The notes beneath the pieces are model-generated. The model worked only from the letters and a program-made list of their open reading frames with translations. It had not been told where the DNA came from and searched no databases. From assembly GCA_016840285.1 (NCBI GenBank), contig JAEOSR010000112.1, positions 1 to 64,000 on the forward strand: DNA of 64,000 nt, given 5' to 3'. Below are positions 1 to 8,121 of this stretch, one piece after another; position 1 is the stretch's first letter, and every line of letters starts with the position of its first letter. This DNA comes from Candidatus Hodarchaeota archaeon. Its GTDB lineage: Archaea; Asgardarchaeota; Heimdallarchaeia; Hodarchaeales; Hodarchaeaceae. The translations under genes and the position numbers were made by a program.

Positions 1-122
1 CACTTAAAAAACGGCTTGATGACCCAAATCCATATTTATATAGAGCATTTATTATTTCTAAATCTTTTTCATCTAATTTAGCCTTGTGAGTCGTCTTTTC
101 TCATCTCCAAAACATATTCATT

Positions 123-161
123 TTGCGCAAGTACTATTTAAATACTTTTGCGTAAACGCAA
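123..161. promoter_or_regulatory. palindromic operator cluster around a TATA-like core
   Basis: Two related palindromes flank an AT-rich core. TTGCGCAA lies at 123-130, and TTGCGT/ACGCAA arms with a 2-base spacer lie at 148-161. Between them is TATTTAAATA (135-144), framed by AAGTA (129-133) and TACTT (143-147). This looks like a repressor-controlled archaeal promoter. The only gene to the right ends at 299 on the minus strand, so the promoter probably serves a leftward gene outside the window. The rest of 1-298 holds no credible coding region. The palindromes are seen directly; the regulatory role is inferred. Confidence 0.4.
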
Positions 162-298
162 TTTCATTGGATAATGATTGTCTGAAATGCTTAAAAAAGG
201 GCTTAAATTGGGAAAACACCTCAGAATAACATTTATTTAAGATGTGCTGAATTTGAAAAATCAGTCTTCTAAAATCTAAAGTGAACACATCGTCAAAG

Positions 299-1486
299 TC
301 AAGATTTTCGAATTTTTCTTCTTAAAATGGTGATAAAACTAATACCTATCAAAAACAGTTCTGAACCAAAGTCTGATGTCTTTCCAGTTGTCTCTGAACT
401 GACGATCGAGGTTTTCTCTGTTGTCTCTGAAGTTTCTGTGGTCATACTAGAAATAATCCTTAGAATTATAAAATTTGATGAAACTGTTGTACTAATATTG
501 ATTGTGCCAATAAAAACCATGTCATTTGCTGTAAAAACCCAACCGACACCCCCATCTTCGGTGTATCGATTTACTACTCTTGGGTCAGTAGGATCTGATA
601 CATTTACGATAGCAAGACCATCTTCCCATTCACCTATATACGCATAATCATTCTTTTTATAGATTCCATATGTATAAAGCGATCTAACATCATTCTCTTC
701 CCCTAAGAATTCTGGATTTGTTAGATTACTTACATCTAATACCTTAATTCCATCGACCTCATTAATGATGGTTATATTATCATCTGGATCAACATAGAAG
801 ATACGAACTGGATCCTCATCTTTGTACTCTCCAAGCTTTATTGGTTGGGTGGGGTCGCTCACGTCAAGAATAATGAGTCTTGTTCCACCAGAAGACATGT
901 AAGCAATGTTATTTATGACTTGTACCTTAATAGAACCATTTTCTGTTTCATAACTTCCAATTTTTCTTGGATTGTTGGGATTTGAGACATTTAAGATTTC
1001 TAGTCCGACGGAAGTTGCAAGATAAGCTAATTCACCATCAGCGTGAATACTACTAGCTCTATAGTCACCAACTTTATAATCCCCAATTCTAGTAGGATTA
1101 GAAAGATCACTGATATTGAAGATAACTAATCCATAGTCTAATTCAGCTAAATAGGCCATTTTCCTGTTACTGTCAACATAAATATCATGATAAACATCCC
1201 CAGGGTCATCAGTTTCCCCAATGAAAATAACATTTTCTGGATTACTCACATTAAAGATTTTCAATCCATAGGTATGATCTCCGACATAAGCGATATCATC
1301 CTCTACCTGAATTCCACATACTAATCCTGGGATATTAATTGAAACTATTTTCTCTATATCTAGAAAATCAGTTTTAGGGATAGTTTCAGTGTTTGAGGTG
1401 ACTCTAGTAAATGTCCCAGCACATACTAAAATCAAACCGCATACAATAACAACAAGGAGTTTACTAACTTTTGACATAATATTCAT
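299..1486 (-). CDS. LVIVD-repeat beta-propeller surface protein
   Basis: A 395-residue extracytoplasmic protein. A hydrophobic signal segment (about residues 8-26) is followed by at least six repeats of about 45 residues with LVIVD-type strands, for example LKIFNVSNPENV, LVIFNISDLSNP, LEILNVSNPNNP, LIILDVSDPTQP and LAIVNVSDPTDP. Such repeats build a beta-propeller. A Thr/Ser/Glu-rich stalk with repeated SETTEKT-like units follows, then a C-terminal hydrophobic segment and an RRKIRKS tail, giving a type I membrane-anchored architecture. It probably has a structural or binding role at the cell surface; no catalytic motif is seen. The start is an ATG at 1486, with a second in-frame Met at residue 4. 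It lies 120 bases downstream of the ABC permease on the same strand. Confidence 0.85.
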   Translation of the reverse strand: MNIMSKVSKLLVVIVCGLILVCAGTFTRVTSNTETIPKTDFLDIEKIVSINIPGLVCGIQVEDDIAYVGDHTYGLKIFNVSNPENVIFIGETDDPGDVYHDIYVDSNRKMAYLAELDYGLVIFNISDLSNPTRIGDYKVGDYRASSIHADGELAYLATSVGLEILNVSNPNNPRKIGSYETENGSIKVQVINNIAYMSSGGTRLIILDVSDPTQPIKLGEYKDEDPVRIFYVDPDDNITIINEVDGIKVLDVSNLTNPEFLGEENDVRSLYTYGIYKKNDYAYIGEWEDGLAIVNVSDPTDPRVVNRYTEDGGVGWVFTANDMVFIGTINISTTVSSNFIILRIISSMTTETSETTEKTSIVSSETTGKTSDFGSELFLIGISFITILRRKIRKS

Positions 1487-1606
1487 ATCAATTGACTTTC
1501 CTCTTTCAAAATTACTGTTGTTCTATTAATATTAATGCAATAAAAATCTTGTTTTCTCAAGATGATTGTAGAACTCGAGTTTTAGCTTATTGATTATATC
1601 TTTGAT

Positions 1607-3418
1607 TTATAACTCTCGGTAAAAATCAACGAAAAATGATTGAATGTACCTAAAAATAATCAATATCATAACTAGAAATTCTACACCGAGAAGTATCCAC
1701 GCTTGAATAGAAGGCAGTCTTGCTTCAGCAATTAAAAATGAATGAGCTGAAATAAAGCCGAAAAGTACTGCTAAAGGAGCTGCATATAAGACAAGGAGGA
1801 TGTTAACCCAAAGAATAACTCGCCTCAAAGTTTTTGGATTCCCTCCAATAAGCCGAAGGATTCTTAGATCTTTAATAAGGATAACTCTAGCAATTAATCC
1901 CGAATAAGCGACCAAAGACAAACCTGCGGAGATCATAGCCGGAATGAAAGCTATTGATGAAACAAACCAAAAGGAATTACTCACATCGAAATAATTTGCT
2001 TTATAACTGTCTAATGAGAAACATTTTAGTGAGAATTCTTCGATAAGACTGAATATTTCAGCATTAGGATTCCTAATAAAAACTATATTTTTTTGATCTT
2101 GAATATTATTCACTCTAGCTAATTCTTCAGAATCCATATAAACACAACGACCGCGGGCAAATGGATCCATAATCACCCCCTCTATTTCAAAGCGTTCTAC
2201 AACCTCAATATTGTCTCCTTTAGGAATCAATGCACCTGTTTTTTCTTCATTAAGATAGGATTGAATCATTCCATCTCCTAAATGGACATTAAGACCCATT
2301 GGTGGAGCGAAGGTTATCCCATAATAGTCAAATAATGAGAAACTAGATTCATCAATTCCCCAATAATAAGTTTCCATTGTTGTGTCTCCACCACCAATGG
2401 GCGTTCCATTCTCAGTTATTTTGGTTATTTCAATTATCATTCTGGCTATTCCTGGTAATAAGAGTCGAGTCTCATAAGTGCAATTTGGTGGTAATTGGTC
2501 AAAAAAAGAAGCTGAAATACCGTATCTAGAGGTTAATAATGATGAATCAAATCGGAGTTCCTTCCTTGGGTCATATAGTTCTTTTAATAAGGATTCTATT
2601 TCAGGCCTTGTAACAACATAAATATTAGTGCCGTACCCTCGCTCTATATACGAGTTTGTCGTATTGATGATTATATTCCCTCCTAAGATGCCAAATGAAG
2701 TCAAAAAAATAAGCATAAAAGTTCCTCCAATCATCACCCATGAAAGGATTCTTGATCTCTTATTAAAGAGATAAGCTAAGCGAAAACCAATTCTTCCTTT
2801 CGTAGGAATTCTCCAAATCTTCTGTTGATTAACAGTAACAACATCATACTGACCATCAATAATTTCTCTCATCTTTTTTCTAATAAGCAAATTGACAAAG
2901 AATCCCGCAGCAAAATACGTTCCAATGATTTGACAGGCAATATAGATAAGGCCAAGGGGTATAATGCTCTCTAATCGTATTGTTTCAAGTTTTAGGAATA
3001 GAGTAAAACCGAAAAGACCTAGTATTCCTCCAATCAAACCAATTAAACCTGCAATAAGAGTAATTAAAAATATCTGTGCCAATGGTACCCTCTGAATTCG
3101 TTTGAATGTGCCACCCAAGGCAAGAATTACAGCCAAATCGTCCATTCGGGCAACAGTCAGAAGACAACTAAGGATTGTTGCAACTAATATTCCAGTGACT
3201 ATAGTAAATGCTAAGAGAAAATTAAGATAACCGTGGAAGATTTGAATGATTGAATTGTTGAAATAAGCCCGATCCTGTCCTATTTGAGATTGAATAACTA
3301 CAGTTAGACCATACATGATCATTCCTGAAGCAGTGATACAAGATTGGACTGTAATGAATAGTAATGATCTAGGTTTTTGTCGCCATATGTCTTTTAATGC
3401 AAGATTGAGACTACCCAA
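1607..3418 (-). CDS. ABC transporter permease, FtsX/MacB type
   Basis: A 603-residue integral membrane protein. Hydrophobic helices cluster at about residues 18-40, 57-88, 108-140 and 150-175, with one near 225-250. A large extracytoplasmic region (about 255-490) follows, then three or four C-terminal helices (about 490-515, 535-560, 575-598). This is the layout of FtsX/MacB/LolC-type permeases, which move lipids or peptides by mechanotransmission rather than through a classical channel. The gene starts 6 bases after the ATPase gene on the same strand, so the two form one operon and one transporter. The substrate cannot be read from the sequence. Confidence 0.85.
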   Translation of the reverse strand: MGSLNLALKDIWRQKPRSLLFITVQSCITASGMIMYGLTVVIQSQIGQDRAYFNNSIIQIFHGYLNFLLAFTIVTGILVATILSCLLTVARMDDLAVILALGGTFKRIQRVPLAQIFLITLIAGLIGLIGGILGLFGFTLFLKLETIRLESIIPLGLIYIACQIIGTYFAAGFFVNLLIRKKMREIIDGQYDVVTVNQQKIWRIPTKGRIGFRLAYLFNKRSRILSWVMIGGTFMLIFLTSFGILGGNIIINTTNSYIERGYGTNIYVVTRPEIESLLKELYDPRKELRFDSSLLTSRYGISASFFDQLPPNCTYETRLLLPGIARMIIEITKITENGTPIGGGDTTMETYYWGIDESSFSLFDYYGITFAPPMGLNVHLGDGMIQSYLNEEKTGALIPKGDNIEVVERFEIEGVIMDPFARGRCVYMDSEELARVNNIQDQKNIVFIRNPNAEIFSLIEEFSLKCFSLDSYKANYFDVSNSFWFVSSIAFIPAMISAGLSLVAYSGLIARVILIKDLRILRLIGGNPKTLRRVILWVNILLVLYAAPLAVLFGFISAHSFLIAEARLPSIQAWILLGVEFLVMILIIFRYIQSFFVDFYREL

Positions 3419-3424
3419 TTGACC

Positions 3425-4135
3425 TCAATCCATCTCATAAGGAAATAATTTTCCCTCACGGGGAACATATATTTTGTCCGCCAAAGGAAACAGTTTTTTT
3501 TCGTGTGTTACTATAATAAGGTTTTTCTCGCCTTTCAACTCGTAGAGTTTATTGCTAATACTCTTAGTTGTTTGACTATCTTGATTTGATGTAGGTTCAT
3601 CGATAAGAAGTATGTCTGGATCTAAAATTAAAGCTCGGATAAATGCCGTTCTTTGGTACTCTCCTCCTGATATCATTGCTGGAAGAGAATCTGCTCTTTC
3701 ACTGAGCTTGAATTCTTCCATTAAATTCCAAGCTCTTTCCTGATACTTATTTTCTGAATCATCTCGTTGTGAAAGTTCAACAGGTAACAATGTATTTTCT
3801 AATACTGTTAAAGAGTCAATCAAATGTCCTGTTTGAAAAACAAAACCCACATATACCGATCTGAAAATCGCTAGTGCTTCTTCAGTCATTGTATTCAGTT
3901 GATGATTTAAAACTCGAACACTTCCCTTATCTACGCTAGCAAGCCCACCAATAATTGATAATAACGTTGATTTTCCAGATCCAGAAGGTCCTGAAATAAT
4001 TATGAATTCATTTTCAAAACAAGAAAAGTTTAATTCATCTAAAATAGTAATTTTTGTATTCCCAATAGAAAACTCCTTTTTTACATTACAGACTTCTATA
4101 GCAATCGGGATACCATCATTTGAATTAGAGGCCAT
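3425..4135 (-). CDS. ABC transporter ATP-binding protein, LolD/MacB type
   Basis: A 236-residue nucleotide-binding subunit. Walker A GPSGSGKST is at residues 49-57, the Q-loop region reads VGFVFQTGHL, the signature is ISGGEYQRTAF (a LSGGQ variant), Walker B is ILLIDEPTSNQD, and the switch His is in IVTHEK. Size and motif spacing fit the LolD/MacB exporter class. It is the first gene of a two-gene minus-strand operon with the FtsX-type permease. A winged-helix regulator is divergent on the other side of a 169-base promoter region. The ATG at 4135 is the only start that leaves a normal N-terminus. Confidence 0.93.
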   Translation of the reverse strand: MASNSNDGIPIAIEVCNVKKEFSIGNTKITILDELNFSCFENEFIIISGPSGSGKSTLLSIIGGLASVDKGSVRVLNHQLNTMTEEALAIFRSVYVGFVFQTGHLIDSLTVLENTLLPVELSQRDDSENKYQERAWNLMEEFKLSERADSLPAMISGGEYQRTAFIRALILDPDILLIDEPTSNQDSQTTKSISNKLYELKGEKNLIIVTHEKKLFPLADKIYVPREGKLFPYEMD

Positions 4136-4304
4136 AGCAACTATTCACTAAATAATGTCTTTATAAGGATATTTTATTAATTGTGGTACATTTATTCTAC
4201 CTTATTTTCCTTTTTATAATAGTAGTACAATCTTTTGACTGCAGAAATAGAAAAAAATTATAACTCACGGATTTCTTAAGCACAATGACGAAGAGGTGAG
4301 CAGT

Positions 4305-5186
4305 ATGTTTTCAAAAAAATCTTACTTAAAGCTCATATACTTCTTTTTGTCTTTAATGCTAATTTTACATTCGTTCCAGGGTTTTCAGGGTTGGAATCAA
4401 GAGAGAAGTGAAAATAAGGTATATACTACTCCATATTCAGAGTTAGATACTTTTTTCATCGATTTAATCCACAAAATGAACCATGGTACAAGTACTAGCA
4501 CAGTTATATCATTAGAAATTGTGTTTAATCATATTTCCATTACAGATTATTGTTCATTAACTCTACTTACTTGGCAATCATTAGCGAAGAATCATATTAC
4601 TCATGTCACTACATCTTTCTTAGTAAACGGAGAAATCTTTGGATTAGGAGGGACTACGTACTCATTAATCCTACTAATCGGAACAATAGATTATCAAAAA
4701 CTAAAATATCTAGAAACGAAGAGACAGCTATCGAGAAACAAAAATAGAGTGTTGATTAAGGCAACTATTACTGAGAATCCTGGAATTAATCTACGTGAAA
4801 TCCAGCGATCAACTAATCTCGCTATGGGTGTAATCCAGTATCACATCCGATCTCTTGAATCAGAGGAATGTGAAATTGAATCATTAAGATTCGGTCGCGG
4901 TAAACATTTCTTTTTGACAAGCGCGGGGTTTTCTATTGAACAGAAACTATGGTTTTCTCTTAGTAGGAATCAGAATATCAAAAGTATTCTAGAATTATTA
5001 GCAGTATCTGGCTGCCATTATTCTCAGAAAGATCTTTCTCACTTTACTGGGAATAGCAAGTCTCTCATTTCTTATTATATTAAAATCCTTAGAGTCAGCG
5101 GTGTTATTGAGGTAGAGGATCGCCAATTAAGAATTTCTGATGATTTTATTGGATTAAGCCATGATTTTCTTCTTGAAAAATCATGA
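4305..5186 (+). CDS. membrane-anchored regulator with two winged-helix domains
   Basis: About 293 residues. A hydrophobic segment at about residues 7-25 looks like a signal or membrane anchor. A poorly conserved, probably external stretch follows, with a second hydrophobic stretch (SLILLIGTIDY) near residue 125. Two winged-helix domains come after: one around GINLREIQRSTNLAMGVIQY and a second around SQKDLSHFTGNSKSLISYY. The purine-rich GAGGTGA at 4293-4299 is placed correctly for the ATG at 4305, so that start is preferred over the in-frame GTG at 4296. It is divergent from the ABC exporter pair, so it may sense a membrane or surface signal and control that exporter. That role is inferred from position only. 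Confidence 0.7.
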   Translation: MFSKKSYLKLIYFFLSLMLILHSFQGFQGWNQERSENKVYTTPYSELDTFFIDLIHKMNHGTSTSTVISLEIVFNHISITDYCSLTLLTWQSLAKNHITHVTTSFLVNGEIFGLGGTTYSLILLIGTIDYQKLKYLETKRQLSRNKNRVLIKATITENPGINLREIQRSTNLAMGVIQYHIRSLESEECEIESLRFGRGKHFFLTSAGFSIEQKLWFSLSRNQNIKSILELLAVSGCHYSQKDLSHFTGNSKSLISYYIKILRVSGVIEVEDRQLRISDDFIGLSHDFLLEKS

Positions 5187-5227
5187 TTCTGAGTTTGGGA
5201 GATTATAAATCATCACACAATTGAATA

Positions 5228-5653
5228 TTGATTAATATTCTCGCTTTGGTGAAATTCAATATGTCTAACGTAGAATTGTCCGTTTTTCAAATAATTGGTA
5301 TAGGTCTATTTGGATATATTTTTGGGACATTTGAAACCTCAACAAATCTTCTCTATCTAATTACTAAGAATTATGATCTCCCAAGAAAACAACATGGAAA
5401 AGAACTCCCTGTAATTGTGACTGATAATGAAGTTTTTCATAAAGTTGTCCAGATGTTATGTTTAGGTATTTTTCTTCTCATTATCAGTATATTATCATCT
5501 GTAATTGCCCCTCAATTATTTATAGTTGGGGCAACAGCAATATTCCTCAGTGGATTGATAGATTACTCTAAATTTAGAAAAAGTGCTATGTTTATCGTAT
5601 GGATTGTTATTTCCACAATTGCTTGTGTATTTTCATTACTTACAGTTGTTTAG
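5228..5653 (+). CDS. small multi-pass membrane protein, unknown function
   Basis: A 141-residue protein with about four hydrophobic segments (about residues 18-35, 72-92, 94-112 and 118-138) and no recognised motif. The frame can begin at TTG 5228 or at ATG 5261 (residue 12), and the ATG is a plausible alternative. It lies 41 bases after the membrane-anchored regulator on the same strand and may be co-transcribed with it. It might be a partner of that regulator or an unrelated membrane protein. No function is assigned. Confidence 0.55.
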   Translation: MINILALVKFNMSNVELSVFQIIGIGLFGYIFGTFETSTNLLYLITKNYDLPRKQHGKELPVIVTDNEVFHKVVQMLCLGIFLLIISILSSVIAPQLFIVGATAIFLSGLIDYSKFRKSAMFIVWIVISTIACVFSLLTVV

Positions 5654-5817
5654 CTAGCACCTCATTCCATTCAGATTTGGTAGTAAGTTTCATTTTACCA
5701 ATAAATTGGTGTCATATACTTTACCAATCAAAAATCCAGATTGAAAAAGGAATTATTTAAAAGAGTGTCAAGAAATTTAAATTATCATACTCAACTCGTT
5801 TTCAGATTAAGAATCGA

Positions 5818-6363
5818 GTGGAAAAGTATATGAGTGAATTTGGGCTAATGGATGAATTATCTTTACGGATATCTGTTCTAAGTCACCCTGATGGCCAACC
5901 TACTCAATATATTCAAAATTTAACAAAAACGTTCCCACATTATTCCACATATGAGAATATCTCCGTAATTTCTGCCAATATATCCTCATTCAGATGGTCT
6001 ATTCTAAATAATGAGGTGAAAATAATTTTAGTTCAACCAGTAAGTCAATACTTCACAGATAAGTTACAAAATCGATTCTATAAATCATCTGGTGCCATGA
6101 TTCTCTTCTCAGATCATGATTCAGAGGTTGCTGCGAAAGTATTCTACCAAAATTACCGAAGAACAGCTGGATTGACAAATCCTGTAGCTTTTGTTGAAAT
6201 AATGAATGCTTCAAATAGAATCCTAATAAATGAACCCGAAGTATTGGAAGATCTACCGAACGAAGTATTCTATTCTATAAATATCCATGATGTCAATTCT
6301 TTTCAGAGAGTCTTGGAGTTTCTTGCTCATAGATGTTACAAAAAAATGATAAGAAGAATTTAA
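5818..6363 (+). CDS. small-GTPase-like protein lacking all nucleotide-binding motifs (pseudo-GTPase)
   Basis: A 181-residue protein that can be laid over the small GTPase at 54209-54748 almost end to end. The beta-1/P-loop position reads LRISVLSHPDGQPTQYI where the active enzyme has FKIIIAGEASVGKTTLI. The switch II position reads KIILVQPVSQYF instead of LLVWDVAGQ. The following helix-strand LQNRFYKSSGAMILFSD matches FRKKFFTNSQGGFLVFD. The NKxD position reads VEIMNAS, and the C-terminal FYSINIHDVNSFQRVLEFL matches FNTSALSGENVENAFLNLI. So G1, G3 and G4 are all lost while hydrophobic spacing is kept. It cannot bind GTP in the usual way and may be a scaffold or decoy. The GTG at 5818 is used; an in-frame ATG follows at residue 5. 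The fold assignment is inference from manual alignment. Confidence 0.55.
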   Translation: MEKYMSEFGLMDELSLRISVLSHPDGQPTQYIQNLTKTFPHYSTYENISVISANISSFRWSILNNEVKIILVQPVSQYFTDKLQNRFYKSSGAMILFSDHDSEVAAKVFYQNYRRTAGLTNPVAFVEIMNASNRILINEPEVLEDLPNEVFYSINIHDVNSFQRVLEFLAHRCYKKMIRRI

Positions 6364-6488
6364 TAGAAAATATTCTATCCATCGCATATAGATTCCATTT
6401 TTTTGAGATAGAGCAAATTAATATTTACACAAGAACTGTACTTTTTTCTTACTTATTTTCCAAATTCTTAGATTTATGGTGTTTTAAA

Positions 6489-7285
6489 ATGAATACTTCA
6501 AATGATTCAGATAAAAAGGATTCCGCATCAATTTTATATGAGATAAAAGACAAAATAGCCACAATCACTATCAATCGGCCAGAAAAGAGAAATGCTTTAC
6601 GCGTTGAGGAATTTGGCTCATTGATTAGATACATCAAAAAGGCCGATAACGATTCAAATGTTCATGTAATTCGTATTCGTTCCTCTGGTGACCGAGCATT
6701 CTCTGGCGGGTTGGATCTAAACATGCTACAACAAATGAGTCCCGATGAAGTTCCAAAACTTGTGCAATATGGCGAAGAATTAACAACAACCATATTAAGG
6801 GCAAAAAAACCAGTGGTTAATCAAGTTCAAGGACCTGCTGTTGCATGGGGAACCATCTTATGTCTAGCAGCAGATTTTATTGTTGCAGGGGAAAATCCTA
6901 AGACTTTTTTTCCTTACCAGAGATAGATATAAACTTATTTCCAGCAACAGGAGCCTTAATGATGGCTTTGTTTAAGCTTGGATACAAGTATGCTAAAAAT
7001 ATATTAATGATCCCAGAAAAAATATTCTTGGATAAAGCTGAACAGATCGGATTGGTTACGAAGCGGTGTCCCCTTTTTAATCTTGAACACACCACTATCG
7101 AATTCTGTCAAAACTTAGCTGATAAACCTCAAAGCATCTTAATTCCTATAAAAATATTGCTTAATAACTTTAACATGAGAAATTTAGATTCCTATTTAGA
7201 AATTGAACGTGAAGCGCTTGAATTGGCACTCGCAGGGGATCTAGAAAAATTTGATGACTTCATTTCCAAGATCTGGAAAATGTAG
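6489..7285 (+). pseudogene. enoyl-CoA hydratase/isomerase family protein, split by a -1 frameshift
   Basis: The first frame (ATG 6489) encodes a crotonase N-terminus: ITINRPEKRNAL, the oxyanion-hole segment FSGGLDLNML, and the helix after QGPAVAWGTILCLAADF. It ends at TAG 6924-6926. The -1 frame from 6905 continues with the expected family sequence (SLPEIDINLFPATGALMMAL and DKAEQIGLV) to 7285. Read through, the protein would be about 266 residues, the normal length. The switch falls at T7 (6905-6911). One missing T explains it, but the tract is phased as the slippery heptamer T TTT TTT. It could be an assembly error, a true null allele or programmed frameshifting. If intact, it would act on acyl-CoA in beta-oxidation-type metabolism. 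Confidence 0.8.
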
Positions 7286-7376
7286 CTTTCTCATTCTTTT
7301 ACTTCTTTTTTACTGTGTGGTGCCTTACTCGTTAATAATTGAGCGAACACCTATTTTTCATAAGCCCATAAGTAAA

Positions 7377-7388
7377 TGTTTAAATACT
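7377..7388 (+). promoter_or_regulatory. TATA-box-like promoter element
   Basis: The sequence around TTTAAATA (about 7379-7386) sits roughly 26 bases upstream of the start of the structured segment at 7408-7412, the usual archaeal TATA-to-start distance. It has no close coding start downstream (the next ATG gene begins at 7754). It therefore fits a promoter for a non-coding RNA or a long 5' leader. Confidence 0.35.
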
Positions 7389-7407
7389 CCCTCTGCACTG
7401 TAGTATC

Positions 7408-7515
7408 TGTAAGACAGAAATGTGGAGAAGCTAGTCGGTCAAAAATAAGTCGCTATGGATCTGCTAGTAGTATTGGTCTTGAGGCTTTCCAAGCGACTCT
7501 TTCTGTCTTCTGACA
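7408..7515 (+). ncRNA. candidate structured RNA in the 7286-7753 gap
   Basis: The 468-base gap contains no protein gene but has a GC-richer island (36 of 80 bases G or C at 7421-7500, against 17 of 60 at 7561-7620). An outer perfect 10-bp stem pairs AAGACAGAAA (7411-7420) with TTTCTGTCTT (7500-7509). An inner stem pairs AGTCGCT (7448-7454) with AGCGACT (7492-7498) and is extended by TGG/CCA past a one-base bulge. A second AGTCG at 7433-7437 could compete for the same partner, and GCTAGT occurs twice (7430 and 7463). An ACA follows the outer stem at 7513-7515. No known RNA family was recognised. It could also be a 5' leader of the gene at 7754. Confidence 0.45.
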
Positions 7516-7547
7516 TAATATTAAGGAGAAGAGGGATGTACGATCTG

Positions 7548-7570
7548 TATTTTCGTTAAAAACGAAAATA
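7548..7570 (+). terminator. perfect hairpin downstream of the candidate RNA
   Basis: TATTTTCGTT (7548-7557) and AACGAAAATA (7561-7570) form a perfect 10-bp stem with a three-base AAA loop. It lies about 35 bases past the candidate RNA and before the Cys-rich gene. It could be a 3' end signal, a transcription-factor palindrome or part of a longer leader. No strong T-tract follows, so terminator is only one reading. Confidence 0.3.
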
Positions 7571-7753
7571 TTGCGCTTACATTTATTCTATTGGAGTGAG
7601 ATTAAGGTATAATTCCTATAAAGGTGATATATTGATTGAAATATTCTCATCGTTGTTGTAACATCCTTCAAATACCATTAGGATTCGAAAATTGGGTAAT
7701 TAAATACTACTTGTAGAATTCATCATTAGGATATTTGATGGATGGAATACTAA

Positions 7754-8074
7754 ATGACAGAAAATTGGCTGTCAACTCGCATATCAAAAGAGTCTTTCCA
7801 TGAGTGTTTGTCTCTGATCACAACCTCTAACAGAACGTCAACGTATTGTCTGACTTTAAAACTTTGGAATGAACCATGTCCACCCCGTTGTCCGTATTAT
7901 AAAGTAGGATCCCCAGGTAGTCTGGAAGAACTTGAAGCGCAGAAATACAACTTATCTTGTCGAAAATTTGGCCGTAAATCCACTGGTAGAAAAAAAGTGA
8001 CTCCCTATTGTAAGCAATACTTTATGCGGGATCCACACTGTCAACAGTGTCGTTATTTTCAAAAGTCCTTGTGA
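7754..8074 (+). CDS. small cysteine-rich protein, probably zinc-binding
   Basis: A 106-residue protein with eight cysteines, including CPPRC, a pair spaced as SCRKF and YCKQY, and a C-terminal CQQC. The last three quarters are basic and Cys-rich, which suggests one or two structural zinc sites. No known domain is recognised. The ATG at 7754 follows a 468-base gap that holds a candidate RNA, so the messenger may have a long leader. The next gene is convergent. Confidence 0.6.
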   Translation: MTENWLSTRISKESFHECLSLITTSNRTSTYCLTLKLWNEPCPPRCPYYKVGSPGSLEELEAQKYNLSCRKFGRKSTGRKKVTPYCKQYFMRDPHCQQCRYFQKSL

Positions 8075-8121
8075 GAGCTACTGTAATATAAATCAAGATG
8101 GAAACGATTTACATACTCGCT

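Noticed and set aside
6333..6488. Longer N-terminus for the crotonase from the frame beginning at 6333
   Set aside because: The added 52 residues are hydrophobic/aromatic, overlap the upstream gene and do not fit the family; ATG 6489 gives the normal start.
7408..7515. The structured segment as a tRNA or C/D-box RNA
   Set aside because: No T-loop, no cloverleaf, no C (RTGATGA) box; inner stem spans only 51 bases.
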